The notes: generated by a model from the letters alone, not told the origin. A stretch of DNA of 9,984 nt from SD8 sp035528475 (GCA_035528475.1 DATKYO010000023.1:1-9984); one strand, 5' to 3'; shown: positions 1 to 7,052, counted from the first letter of the stretch. Numbers and translations are program-made.

Positions 1-235
1 TCTCCTGGTCACGGACCAGAATCTGTTGTCGGAGGGCTTTCCACCCCGGGAGCTGGTATTTACTCCGGCTTTTGATGAGCCTGTCATTCAGGCTGCATCT
101 CACACCTTTTTTTGTCCTGAACGAGTTCGGGCAGAGGTGACAGAGACCGTTAAACCCGGAAAGCCCGGGGTTTCCGTGGCAGAGGGATTCGCCTGAAGGA
201 TCGAATGTTGCCAGGGTGAGCTGAATTTCGGACAT
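1..235 (-). CDS. N-terminal part of a probable HNH-type endonuclease or zinc-finger protein, cut by the left edge
   Basis: The first 78 residues can be read; the rest lies outside the window. The N-terminal part carries cysteines and histidines that could bind zinc: Cys19-His20, Cys32-His33-x-Cys35 and Cys47. At residues 65-76 the sequence WKALRQQILVRD resembles the helix that leads into many HNH nuclease domains (W..LR..VL.RD, then Cys-x-x-Cys). The HNH motif itself would be just past the edge, so the nuclease assignment is an inference. The ATG chosen lies 27 bases after the stop of the upstream 92-aa gene but has no good ribosome site. An in-frame TTG at 265-263 overlaps that stop and follows a GGAG (281-278), so translational coupling from TTG is a real alternative. 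The two genes probably form one leftward operon. Confidence 0.55.
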   Translation of the reverse strand, partial: MSEIQLTLATFDPSGESLCHGNPGLSGFNGLCHLCPNSFRTKKGVRCSLNDRLIKSRSKYQLPGWKALRQQILVRDQE

Positions 236-261
236 TTTTTCATTTAAGGGTGTTCCACTTA

Positions 262-540
262 TCAAATCCTGGAGCGACTCCTTGATTCGAGTTCATTATA
301 GAATGCTTTTCCTACAGGGAGCATTGCGACAGAGATAATCTTTCCTCCCAGTTCTGCATTCCGGTCAACCCTGACCGTCTTGATACGTTCGAGGTTGCGG
401 ACCGCTTCATCAATCTGATCGCCAAGTAGTCGGGTTCTTTGGATCAGCCCCTCAAAGGTAGCGTGCATATGCGATTCACTGCCCAGAAGCCAAATCACCC
501 ATTCTTCATTTGTCTGAATAAAATCCGGTCTGAAGAACAT
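262..540 (-). CDS. hypothetical protein, 92 aa
   Basis: This is a small soluble protein that I do not recognise. It opens with MFFRPDFIQTNEEWVIWLLG, then has a charged, probably helical middle containing the heptad-like run LLGDQIDEAVRNLERIKTVRV, and ends in an Arg/Ser-rich tail (ESRSRSRI). No transmembrane segment or signal peptide is visible. The start is fixed by a perfect AGGAGG six bases ahead of the ATG at 540. A longer reading from an ATG at 558 would place that ribosome site inside the coding sequence and is less likely. The gene is followed within 27 bases, or by overlap if a TTG start is used, by the HNH-like gene, so the two are probably co-transcribed. It is divergent from the cyclophilin-like gene. 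A role as a partner of the downstream protein is possible but unsupported. Confidence 0.7.
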   Translation of the reverse strand: MFFRPDFIQTNEEWVIWLLGSESHMHATFEGLIQRTRLLGDQIDEAVRNLERIKTVRVDRNAELGGKIISVAMLPVGKAFYNELESRSRSRI

Positions 541-546
541 GGTTAT

Positions 547-552
547 CCTCCT
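547..552 (-). promoter_or_regulatory. Shine-Dalgarno site that decides the start of the 92-aa gene
   Basis: The minus strand reads AGGAGG, then six bases (ATAACC), then ATG at 540. This is the strongest ribosome-binding site in the window. It shows that translation starts at 540 and not at the upstream in-frame ATG at 558. Confidence 0.8.
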
Positions 553-675
553 TTGCATAGTATTGGAATTTCATAATAATGAAGCCTTTACTCCTGATAT
601 TCCGACATGAGGTGGCACTCATACTTTTTTGGGCAGAGGGGTTGATAGGGTGTTTACAGAAGGTGAAAATGTCGA

Positions 676-1050
676 ATGACAACCAGGATAAAAATTTCTC
701 TACAGGATATCATACTCGAGGGCGAACTTCTCGATACCCCGTGCGGGCAGTCAGTGGCTCGCATCCTGCCAATCGAGGCCGTGCCAAACCAGTGGGGCGA
801 TGAATTTTACTTTCCGGTGCCCCTGGATTTGCCCCCCGACAGCACTTCAACTATATCGGTAAATATCGGCGATATCGGTTACTGGCCTCCGGGAAAGGTA
901 CTGGCAATTTTCTTCGGCCCGACGCCAATGAGTTCTGGTGAGCGCCCTGTCCCTGCCAGTGAGGTTAATATTGCAGGCCGGATTACAGGAGATGCGACTG
1001 TGTTGAGAAAGGTAAAGAAGCCGGGGATGTTGCGGGTTGAGAGGATTTGA
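676..1050 (+). CDS. cyclophilin-like fold protein, TM1367 family
   Basis: The 124-aa protein matches the small prokaryotic cyclophilin-like family (TM1367 type) over its whole length. Recognisable conserved blocks are a first strand MTTRIKISL, LLDTPCGQSVARILPIE (18-34), the signature WGDEFYFPVP (40-49), GDIGYWPPGKVLAIFFGPTP (65-84), and NIAGRITGD (98-106). The family has the beta-barrel of cyclophilins but no established prolyl isomerase activity; its biological role is unknown. Length is normal for the family and there is no export signal, so it should be cytoplasmic. The start at 676 is supported by AGGTGA at 661-666, nine bases upstream. An ATG at 669 is in another frame. It is divergent from the 92-aa gene and convergent with the 64-aa gene. 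Confidence 0.9.
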   Translation: MTTRIKISLQDIILEGELLDTPCGQSVARILPIEAVPNQWGDEFYFPVPLDLPPDSTSTISVNIGDIGYWPPGKVLAIFFGPTPMSSGERPVPASEVNIAGRITGDATVLRKVKKPGMLRVERI

Positions 1051-1176
1051 TCCGTTTCTGCCAGTTTAATTTCCCTGACCAAAGGATAATAGACGGGTGG
1101 ATGAGATATAACCGGCTACAGTAAGGGAAAAGAAGGGATGTGTAGCCGACCACCTGCAGGAAATCTGCAGATATCT

Positions 1177-1371
1177 TTATTTTTTGATGATGAGTTTGTG
1201 ACTTTCGACATCAACGCCGTATGCCGTGGGATCATCGAGAAGGTCAAGGGCATTGATCTTCATGTCGATGATCTCCGCGTAATTGAAGGATTCATATCTT
1301 TTTTCATTGGCCTCATCCCAGAATACAACGATTCCGTTCTCCATCTTCTTACTGCTGATAATGTCTTTCAT
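1177..1371 (-). CDS. hypothetical protein, 64 aa
   Basis: This is a small acidic/basic soluble protein that I do not recognise. The composition is protein-like: a predicted strand (GIVVFWDEA, residues 12-20), then RYESFNYAEIID, a helix MKINALDLLDD (33-43), and a closing strand (YGVDVESHKLIIKK). That order suggests a compact alpha/beta fold. The opposite strand carries an 87-aa open frame (1138-1401) with less natural composition, so I prefer the minus reading. The ribosome site is weak (AGGG about six bases ahead of the ATG). The gene is convergent with the cyclophilin-like gene, with 126 bases between the two stops. No operon partner is seen. Confidence 0.5.
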   Translation of the reverse strand: MKDIISSKKMENGIVVFWDEANEKRYESFNYAEIIDMKINALDLLDDPTAYGVDVESHKLIIKK

Positions 1372-1879
1372 GGTTTCCCTTTATTGCAGCAGGAAATATG
1401 AAGGTATCTGTCAGAGGGATGCCTTCCCCGGTCTTTCTTTATGAACGAGGGGTTGCGGAATGAAGGTGCGGCTGGAAAAGGGTATGGATTCAGGACCCAT
1501 TTTTCCAGGAGAAAATTATTTAGGATAGCTTAATTTTACAGCGAAAAGATCTCCCTGGTGCGTGAAGATAGGGATTGTAAAATGGGAATTTTCGCATTTA
1601 GGGCTATAATCCAACACAGATATACAATTATCAAGGGTTCGGATCACAGGTGCAATCACGAGTATTAAACGAGATTGTATCCGAAAATCAGGTAAAAATC
1701 CTTAAATCCAGTGGTTAATCCTCTCACCCTGCATTCTATGATAAATTCGGAGTGTCCCCGGGTCCTTTAGATTAAAAATATTTACAAATTAATATTATTA
1801 TCAATATTATTTGGCTTAAATATAAAAAAAGAAAAGAATATTATGAATTTTCAATAAAGGTTTAATACGGTGCAAAGAC
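1372..1879. other. intergenic region, no gene seen
   Basis: The first 370 bases show no convincing gene. The longest rightward frame with an ATG (from 1441) is about 30 codons with no ribosome site. The last 110 bases are very AT-rich and hold the promoter of the repeat-protein gene. Confidence 0.6.
1791..1826 (+). promoter_or_regulatory. TATA box and AT-rich direct repeat ahead of the repeat-protein gene
   Basis: TTAAATATAAA at 1816-1826 is a good archaeal TATA box, which would place transcription start near 1847-1852, about 30 bases ahead of the ATG at 1880. Just upstream, AATATTATT occurs twice (1791-1799 and 1803-1811), one helical turn apart (12 bases), where a regulator or TFB-associated factor could bind. 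A GGTG at 1869-1872 serves as ribosome site. Confidence 0.55.
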
Positions 1880-2284
1880 ATGAATTTTTCCAGTAAATGT
1901 CTGGGAGGAATGCTGCTTATTATTGCCCTGTGTGTGATGCCTGCCGCCGCAGCCAGTTCCAATCCGATAAATGAATCGAGCCGTGTTGATTTTTCTCCTT
2001 CCGACTTTTCTCCCTCCCGGATGAACTTTTGTTTTTTCCCTGATTATACTCGCCCTGCAATCGGTATATCAGAACTTCCCGACTATACTCCTTTCACGAT
2101 CGGTATATCAGAACTTCCCGACTATACTTTCCGCGAAATCCATATTTCCGAAATTCCCGGGTATGCTCTTCCTGGTATAGGTATATCAGAACTCCCTGAA
2201 TTTACCCCATTCAACATTAGAAGTTCACAACTGCCGGATTTTGGAGATCTGCAGCAGAGGCTCTCGGATTTATTCCGGCTTTGA
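1880..2284 (+). CDS. exported small protein with six 13-residue repeats
   Basis: The 134-aa protein begins with a clear signal peptide: Lys6, hydrophobic core GGMLLIIALCVM, and a probable cut after the Ala run at 22-25. A Ser/Pro-rich linker follows (residues 26-53). The rest is a tandem array of six 13-residue units, 54-66, 67-79, 80-92, 93-105, 106-118 and 119-131, with consensus P-D-Y-T-x-x-x-I-x-I-S-E-L. Pro1, aromatic 3, Ser11 and Ile/Leu13 are kept or conservatively changed in all six; the last unit is the most diverged (PDFGDLQQRLSDL). There are no cysteines in the array and no membrane anchor, so it is probably secreted or envelope-bound. I do not recognise a family. The start has GGTG seven bases upstream and a TATA box 54 bases upstream. 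The gene is monocistronic. Confidence 0.75.
   Translation: MNFSSKCLGGMLLIIALCVMPAAAASSNPINESSRVDFSPSDFSPSRMNFCFFPDYTRPAIGISELPDYTPFTIGISELPDYTFREIHISEIPGYALPGIGISELPEFTPFNIRSSQLPDFGDLQQRLSDLFRL
2039..2272 (+). repeat. six tandem 39-bp coding repeats
   Basis: Six in-frame 39-base units encode the 13-residue repeats. The second and third copies share a nearly unbroken stretch at DNA level (ATCGGTATATCAGAACTTCC recurs 39 bases apart), which points to recent duplication; the outer copies have diverged. Confidence 0.85.
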
Positions 2285-2593
2285 TGAATGAATGTGGGCA
2301 ATTCAGAAAAATTGGATATAGGAACATCATTACACATTTTTAAAAGCCCTGGAATGTTCGTCTTCGCTTCACTCAGTCCACTTTTCCTTCATTCCGTTTC
2401 AATCGCATTTTAGCATAAGGTCCAAACTAACAATCTAGACCCTGGATCACTCTTCTTTTCCAGGACCTGTCCCGTTTTCCGGCATTCTCTTCTCAAAGAC
2501 TCTCAACAAACCTCGTTACAGGCCCATACCCCTGACCACACAATTTATATCAACAACTCGTTTACTTCAATAAATAATCTGAAGGTCTGCGAT
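2285..2593. other. intergenic region with likely end of the repeat gene and promoter of the next
   Basis: A short oligo-T (around 2337-2341) about 50 bases after the repeat gene may end its transcript. A short inverted repeat, CCTGGA and TCCAGG, lies around 2440-2465. The remainder up to the TATA box at 2544 shows no gene. Confidence 0.45.
2544..2586 (+). promoter_or_regulatory. TATA box and ribosome site of the 220-aa membrane protein gene
   Basis: TTTATAT at 2544-2550 is a good archaeal TATA box; transcription would start near 2573, leaving a leader of about 20 bases. GAAGGT at 2581-2586 is the ribosome site, seven bases ahead of the ATG at 2594. Confidence 0.6.
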
Positions 2594-3256
2594 ATGATCA
2601 ATTTGAATAAACTGAAAATTCCAGAAAAAGGCACCCCGAAGATTGATGCCTTTTTTGCCATCCTTCTTCTTATAGCCACGCTTTCAACGGCTTTCTGCGT
2701 CTACCAGGCAACAAGGTGGAATGGGCTTCAGGCGGTTGATTTTGGCGAATCGGCGAAGTTGCGGACAGAATCAATCAGGGCTACGAATACTGCTAATTCT
2801 CAATTAATAATCGATGTACAGCTTTACACCAGCTGGGTGAATGCAGTAAGCAAAGATGATCATATCCAGGCAAAATTCATAGAAGAACGATTCAGAGAAG
2901 AGTTCAGGCCCGCATTTGAGGCATGGATTGCCCAGCCCAGTAACGATCCGAAGAACCCGATTCCCGCAGGATCACCATTTGATCTGCCCGAATATGCCCT
3001 ATCCAAATATGATGAGAGTATTCGCCTGGAAGAAGAGGCCACAGCGGCATTTAACAAGGGAAAGGATGCAAATGAGAATGGGGACTTTTATATCTTGAAC
3101 ACGGTCCTCTTTGCCATTGTTCTCTTTTTCTGCGGGGTTTATTCCAAGTGGGAATCAATTAAGATACGGATCGGTATTTTACTAGTTGCCCTGCTTATTT
3201 GCACCCTGGCATTTTATTCGTTGGGTAGCATCCTGTTCACAGTAGGGTTGGTATGA
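2594..3256 (+). CDS. three-helix membrane protein of unknown function, 220 aa
   Basis: Three membrane segments are visible: residues 17-38, 165-184 and 191-217. Between the first and second lies a soluble domain of about 125 residues, probably mostly helical and highly charged. Striking motifs are YQATRWNGLQA (37-47) right after the first helix, LYTSWVNA (77-84), and ERFREEFRPAFEAW (98-111). From memory, similar YQATRW...ERFREEFRPAFxAW proteins occur as hypotheticals in scattered bacteria and archaea, so this is likely a conserved family without assigned function. No catalytic or metal-binding pattern is obvious. The gene has its own TATA box and ribosome site and ends in a nine-T tract, so it appears monocistronic. 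A role in sensing or membrane stress cannot be judged from sequence. Confidence 0.8.
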   Translation: MINLNKLKIPEKGTPKIDAFFAILLLIATLSTAFCVYQATRWNGLQAVDFGESAKLRTESIRATNTANSQLIIDVQLYTSWVNAVSKDDHIQAKFIEERFREEFRPAFEAWIAQPSNDPKNPIPAGSPFDLPEYALSKYDESIRLEEEATAAFNKGKDANENGDFYILNTVLFAIVLFFCGVYSKWESIKIRIGILLVALLICTLAFYSLGSILFTVGLV

Positions 3257-3265
3257 GTAAATCAA

Positions 3266-3274
3266 TTTTTTTTT
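3266..3274 (+). terminator. oligo-T terminator
   Basis: Nine consecutive T residues begin ten bases after the stop of the 220-aa membrane protein gene. Oligo-T tracts without a strong hairpin are the usual intrinsic termination signal in archaea. Confidence 0.65.
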
Positions 3275-3642
3275 GAGAGTGAATCCAGTATTCTGTCCTG
3301 CATCTCCATGTCCTCTGGCTTTCCGGCCCTTTTCCGCTCGTCACCGTTCGCGACGGTCTCCGCCTTTCCCTGGGGGAAAAGCAGTAATCATTAGCTTGCA
3401 TTCCGGGACAGAAGGTGTTCCATGGATTTCGCAGATAGGCGAGAACGCTGGCAAACAAGAATAATAAGAGATTTTTATATCATTGTTAAATTAAGGCGCA
3501 TCAACCTTGATGGTGGAATTTAAATCCCGGGAATAATTATTTTCCCTCTCCGTATCAGTTCGGAAGGTATCACCGGAAGTGAGGTCAGGGGATTCACAAG
3601 GCTTTTATCTCGTTTCGTTAGAGTACGGGATGAGACGATTCC
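3275..3642. other. intergenic region with hairpin, strong TATA box and two palindromes
   Basis: No convincing gene lies here. The region holds a hairpin ACCGT-TCGCG-ACGGT (3343-3357) flanked by a longer-range pairing of CTTTTCC (about 3329-3335) with GGAAAAG (about 3375-3381). A strong TATA-like stretch TTTTTATAT follows at 3472-3480, then two adjacent near-palindromes, GGAATTTAAATCC (about 3516-3528) and GGGAATAATTATTTTCCC (3529-3546). A second TATA-like CTTTTATC at 3602-3609 is just ahead of the transporter. The TATA at 3472 would give a leader of about 135 bases containing both palindromes. Confidence 0.45.
3602..3609 (+). promoter_or_regulatory. candidate TATA box of the transporter gene
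   Basis: CTTTTATC sits 34 bases ahead of the ATG at 3643, which would give a very short leader. The stronger TATA at 3472-3480 is an alternative that gives a long leader. Confidence 0.35.
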
Positions 3643-5817
3643 ATGGTACTGGAAGCCCCTGATCAGCCCGGAGAGGAGATGGTGAAATTCGGGATGTTCA
3701 AGGGCGTCTTTGTCCCTACCCTGCTCACCATCCTCGGTGTGATTATGTATCTCCGCCTGGGATGGGTGGTCGGCAACGTGGGGCTCCTCGGGGCATGGAC
3801 CATAATTCTGATCGCGTTTGCCATCACCACCACCACCGCGCTCTCCATGTCCTCCATCATCAGCAATATCCGAATCGGGGCGGGTGGGGCGTACTCTATA
3901 ATATCCCGGTCCATGGGGCTGGAGATCGGGGGCAGCATCGGCGTGTCGCTCTACCTCTCACTCGCCCTGTCGGTGGCCCTCTATATCTTTGGGTTCCGGG
4001 CTGGACTCCAGTTCCTCTAACCCGGTCTCTCCTCCCTTCTCATCGATTTTACCGTGTTCGCCCTCCTCTTCGTGATCGTCTTTCTCAGCACCGACGTGGC
4101 ATTCAGGATCCAGTTCTTCATCCTGGCGGTAATTATCGGATCTCTTATCTCTGTGTTTGCTGTACTCCCGCCGTCTTCGCCTCTGTATGATTTTGTCGCT
4201 GTCCCGCCGAATATCTCTTTCTGGGTGGTCTTTGCCGTTTTCTTCCCGGCTGCAACCGGGATTATGGCCGGGGCCAATATGTCCGGTGATCTGAAGGACC
4301 CCCGGCGGGCCATCCCCCGGGGAACCCTCCTTGCTATCGTGGTGAGCGGGGCCATCTACCTCTCGCTGGCATGGTGGCTCGCCGCCTCCGCATCACCGGA
4401 TCAGCTGGTGGGGGACTATACATTCCTGATCTCCGGATCCCGCTGGACATACGTTGTCCTCGCCGGCCTCCTCGCCGCCACATTCTCATCGGCGCTCAAC
4501 TCCCTGGTCGGGGCATCACGGATCCTCCATGCAATGGGGGAACACGCCATCATGCCCCGCAGCTCCTGGTTTGCCGCCCGCACCAGGCGGGGCATCCCCC
4601 GCAATGCCCTCCTGGTGACTGACGGCGTGGTGGTCGCATCCCTCATGTTCAGGGACCTCAATATCATCGCCCCGCTTATCACCATGTTCTTTCTGATCAC
4701 TTACGGCATGATCAACATCGTCATCCTGATCGAGCAGAACCTCCAGCTTGTCAGTTTCCGGCCGCTGTTACGGATTCCCCGGGTGGTGCCCCTGATCGGG
4801 ACTGTCGGCTGCATCTTCGCCATGTTCATCATCAACCCGATCTTCAGCCTCATAGCCCTCTTCTTTGTCGCGGTTCTCTACTACATCCTGATGTACCGCC
4901 ATCTGTCCGGCGCCACGCCATACGGGGATGTCCGGAGCAGCCTTTTCGTGGCCATGGCCGAGTGGGCGGCAAAGAAATCCATGGCTCTTCCCCGGGCCCA
5001 GGAGAAGGCTTGGCGTCCCCATCTCCTCCTCCCTATCCTGGCACCGGCCGAACTACGGGGAGTCTCGGAGTTTGTCCGGGACGTGACCTACCCCAGCGGG
5101 TCCGTACGGATCCTCGGGATCAGCATGGGGGAGGAGCGCTCCCGCCTGGAGACCCGGCTTCCCACCCTTGCACAGGAGTTTGAGGAGGACGGCATCTACA
5201 CCAAGTGGACGGTGGTGGATACAGACACTTACGCAGATGGGGTGGTTTCAAGTATCCAGGCACTGAAGGACTCGTTCTTTTCCCCGAATATCGTATTTCT
5301 CAGGCTGCCGGATGATCGCCGGTGGGAAGGTGATCTCCGGAGCATCATCGACAGGGCCGGAGAGAACCTGATGGGTGTCCTGCTCTATGCGCCGCACCCG
5401 GCGGCAGGTCTCGGCCGGCGGCGGCGGATTAACCTCTGGATCGCCGGTCAGTGCATGGAACGAACGGAAGGGCTCAATCTTCCCAATTGCGACCTCGCCA
5501 TCCTCACCGCCTACAAGCTGGCTATAAACTGGGAAGCCGTGATCAGGATCCTGGCACCAGTGGGAAACTCTGGGCGGGCGGCAGAGATCCGGGAGAACCT
5601 CAAAGAGCTGGTGGAGCAGACCCGTATCCCGGTAAGGGAGATTATGGTCGAGGAGCGGTTCTTTGCCGACGCACTTGCGGGAGCCCCTCCCTCCGACCTC
5701 GAGATCTTCAGCCTACCGGCGGACCCTGACTTCGATCAGATCCGGGAGACCATCGTAAAGACCCGGACTTCCTGCCTGTTCTGCCGCGACTCGGAACAGG
5801 AGAGTGCCCTGATCTAG
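3643..5817 (+). pseudogene. SLC12-type (Na-K-Cl / APC superfamily) transporter interrupted by an in-frame TAA
   Basis: Read through the stop, one frame encodes about 723 residues, close to the archaeal Na-K-Cl cotransporter of Methanosarcina. SLC12 hallmarks are visible: GVFVPTLLTILGVIMYLRLGWVVG for helix 1 (given here in part), a helix-2/3 block SMSSIISNIRIGAGGAYSIISRSMG, and the helix-6 signature FPAATGIMAGANMSGDLKDP (about 201-220) followed by RAIPRGTLLAI. About twelve helices are followed by a cytosolic C-terminal domain of about 280 residues with the SLC12-type end (LPNCDLAILTAYKLAINWEAV). The family moves Cl- or amino acids with cations. Codon 126 is TAA (4018-4020), in the loop after helix 3; the same frame continues with normal coding sequence on both sides. 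A GTG at 4054 lacks a ribosome site, so restart is unlikely. The start may be ATG 3643 or ATG 3679, which has GGAG five bases upstream. Either a recent null allele or a base error. Confidence 0.85.
4018..4020 (+). other. premature TAA codon in the transporter
   Basis: The local reading is FL-stop-PG, in frame with both halves. A single change from CAA, TAT, TAC, TTA, AAA or GAA would create it. It is TAA, not TAG, so it is not a pyrrolysine codon as used in some methanogens. Confidence 0.85.
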
Positions 5818-5896
5818 GGGGTATCATCAGGTATCCGTTCCGCTACCCTCTCCGGAATCACTTCAGGGTCCCACCAGCTCAAACTAACCAGAATGG

Positions 5897-5918
5897 AGGG
5901 GATACTGGCCTATCCCCT
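5897..5918 (+). repeat. hairpin, 8-bp perfect stem
   Basis: AGGGGATA pairs with TATCCCCT around a six-base loop CTGGCC, 80 bases after the transporter stop. No T tract follows, so it is more likely an mRNA 3' structure or a small dispersed palindrome than a classic terminator. Confidence 0.55.
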
Positions 5919-6078
5919 GGAACAACGAGAGAGCGGGAGAGTGGGAAAGTCTGGTAATCCCTTTGACTTCAATTGAGACCTAAATCCTATTCACAAAAGA
6001 GTTTTTTATGGGGGGGGCAATTGTGGAAATGAAGTATGTCATGGGGATCTTATTGCAATTCCGTTCCCGATTGTGTTC

Positions 6079-6120
6079 GAGAGAGAAATAAAAAATAGGT
6101 TTCTCTCTCTTATTTTATGA
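6079..6120. terminator. probable bidirectional terminator between convergent genes
   Basis: GAGAGAGAAA (6079-6088) and TTTCTCTCTC (6100-6109) form a perfect 10-bp stem around an 11-base AT-rich loop, followed by TTATTTTA. On the minus strand the loop reads as a T-rich run too. It lies between the 3' ends of the transporter and the carbonic anhydrase and can serve both. Confidence 0.65.
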
Positions 6121-6171
6121 CCATACCCTGAATATATCCCGCTCAATGTGGACTCGATTGTTGAGCCCCGG

Positions 6172-7020
6172 TCATGTCACCCGTGAAAGGGTGCCTGTTG
6201 CCAGGTCGTAGTAAAGACCATGAACCTGGATTCGTCCATCATCAACGGCCTGCCGGACAGAGGGATACGTCATCAGGTGCTCTATCTGGAGCCTGACATT
6301 TTCAAGCTCTATCTGGTAACCGCGTTCCTTTTCATCTTCGGGAGTGTGTGCCTTTGGAATCCGGGCATCGACTCGTGTTTTTGCCTCACGGGCATCATTG
6401 AGCCAGAGCGTGATATAGGGGTCTTGAAGATCTAAATCCAGCGCTTTTATAGCACCGCAATCAGAATGGCCGACGACAACGATCTCCTTCACCTCCAGGT
6501 AATTGATGGAATATTCAACAACCGCAACAAGGTTCCAGTCGTGGTTTGGCACAATATTTCCAACATTCCGGGTTACGAACAATTCACCGGGTGAGGCACT
6601 GGTAATTCGTTCAGGATCCGATCGCGAATCAGAACACCCTATCCAGAGGATGCCAGGACTCTGAGCCAGGGCCAGATCCTGGTATCGCCCGGGATCTGCA
6701 TTGAAGATATTCTCCCGAAATTCCAGGTTCCCCAGGAGTAGCTGATCCACGAGCGGGCTTTCCGCCCATGTGACGGTGATAGAACCCGGAAACTTATCGT
6801 TTTCAGTGAAGATACCCCCGGTTCCGGGCAGACCTGAAAGAAGTGTGTTCCACCCTGTGATGATCCCGAAAGGATGAGGGTCCGGCAGGAGGGGTGAATT
6901 AAAACCTGCCGTGCCGGGTTCGCTGGCAATTACACCGACCGGCACACCAATAAGAATGAAAAAAATGACCATGACCTGAAAGCAATTTGATCGCATACCC
7001 CTACGGGATTCTATAAACAC
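6172..7020 (-). CDS. exported beta-class carbonic anhydrase
   Basis: The enzyme interconverts CO2 and bicarbonate. Beta-class zinc ligands are all present: Cys129 in GCSDSRSDPERI, and His185 and Cys188 in GHSDCGA; the catalytic Asp131/Arg133 pair is kept, as is TRNVGN (150-155). The catalytic core runs from about residue 88 to 282. Ahead of it is a signal peptide (Arg6, Arg7, Arg10, then hydrophobic residues 16-32, likely cut after VIA at 30-32), and a linker of about 55 residues rich in Gly and Pro. Known methanogen beta enzymes (Cab type) are cytoplasmic, whereas an exported anhydrase in this group is usually the gamma class (Cam), so export here is notable. The start at 7020 has no clear ribosome site and a TATA box 25-30 bases upstream, suggesting a leaderless mRNA; Met9 is an alternative start. 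Divergent from nadE. Confidence 0.92.
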   Translation of the reverse strand: MFIESRRGMRSNCFQVMVIFFILIGVPVGVIASEPGTAGFNSPLLPDPHPFGIITGWNTLLSGLPGTGGIFTENDKFPGSITVTWAESPLVDQLLLGNLEFRENIFNADPGRYQDLALAQSPGILWIGCSDSRSDPERITSASPGELFVTRNVGNIVPNHDWNLVAVVEYSINYLEVKEIVVVGHSDCGAIKALDLDLQDPYITLWLNDAREAKTRVDARIPKAHTPEDEKERGYQIELENVRLQIEHLMTYPSVRQAVDDGRIQVHGLYYDLATGTLSRVT

Positions 7021-7042
7021 ATAAAAATTCCGATCAGGGGAT

Positions 7043-7052
7043 AAGATATTTT
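7043..7052 (-). promoter_or_regulatory. TATA box of the carbonic anhydrase gene
   Basis: The minus strand reads AAAATATCTT, centred about 27 bases ahead of the ATG at 7020. Transcription would begin within a few bases of the start codon, consistent with the missing ribosome site. Confidence 0.5.

Larger units (their letters stand above)
5818..6171. other. intergenic region between convergent genes, with hairpins
   Basis: No gene is seen. The stretch carries one hairpin at 5897-5918, a T6 run (6002-6007) followed closely by a G8 run (6010-6017), and the perfect hairpin at 6079-6109 listed as a terminator. Confidence 0.6.

Noticed and set aside
1138..1401. 87-aa rightward open frame opposite the 64-aa gene
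   Set aside because: No good ribosome site and composition looks like the reverse of the minus-strand protein; I prefer the minus reading.
1637..1652. GGGTTCGGATC resembling a tRNA T-arm
   Set aside because: No acceptor, D or anticodon stems can be built around it.
3237..3464. Overlapping small frames on both strands (63 and 73 aa) in the spacer before the transporter
   Set aside because: Rich in Arg, Pro and Ser, no ribosome sites, and the sequence is better explained as structured non-coding DNA.
4018..4020. Stop codon as a pyrrolysine site
   Set aside because: Pyrrolysine is encoded by TAG; this codon is TAA, and the SLC12 family is not known to contain pyrrolysine.
6010..6017. Run of eight G as a phase-variation tract
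   Set aside because: It lies between convergent genes, outside any coding region or evident promoter, so no switching role is apparent.
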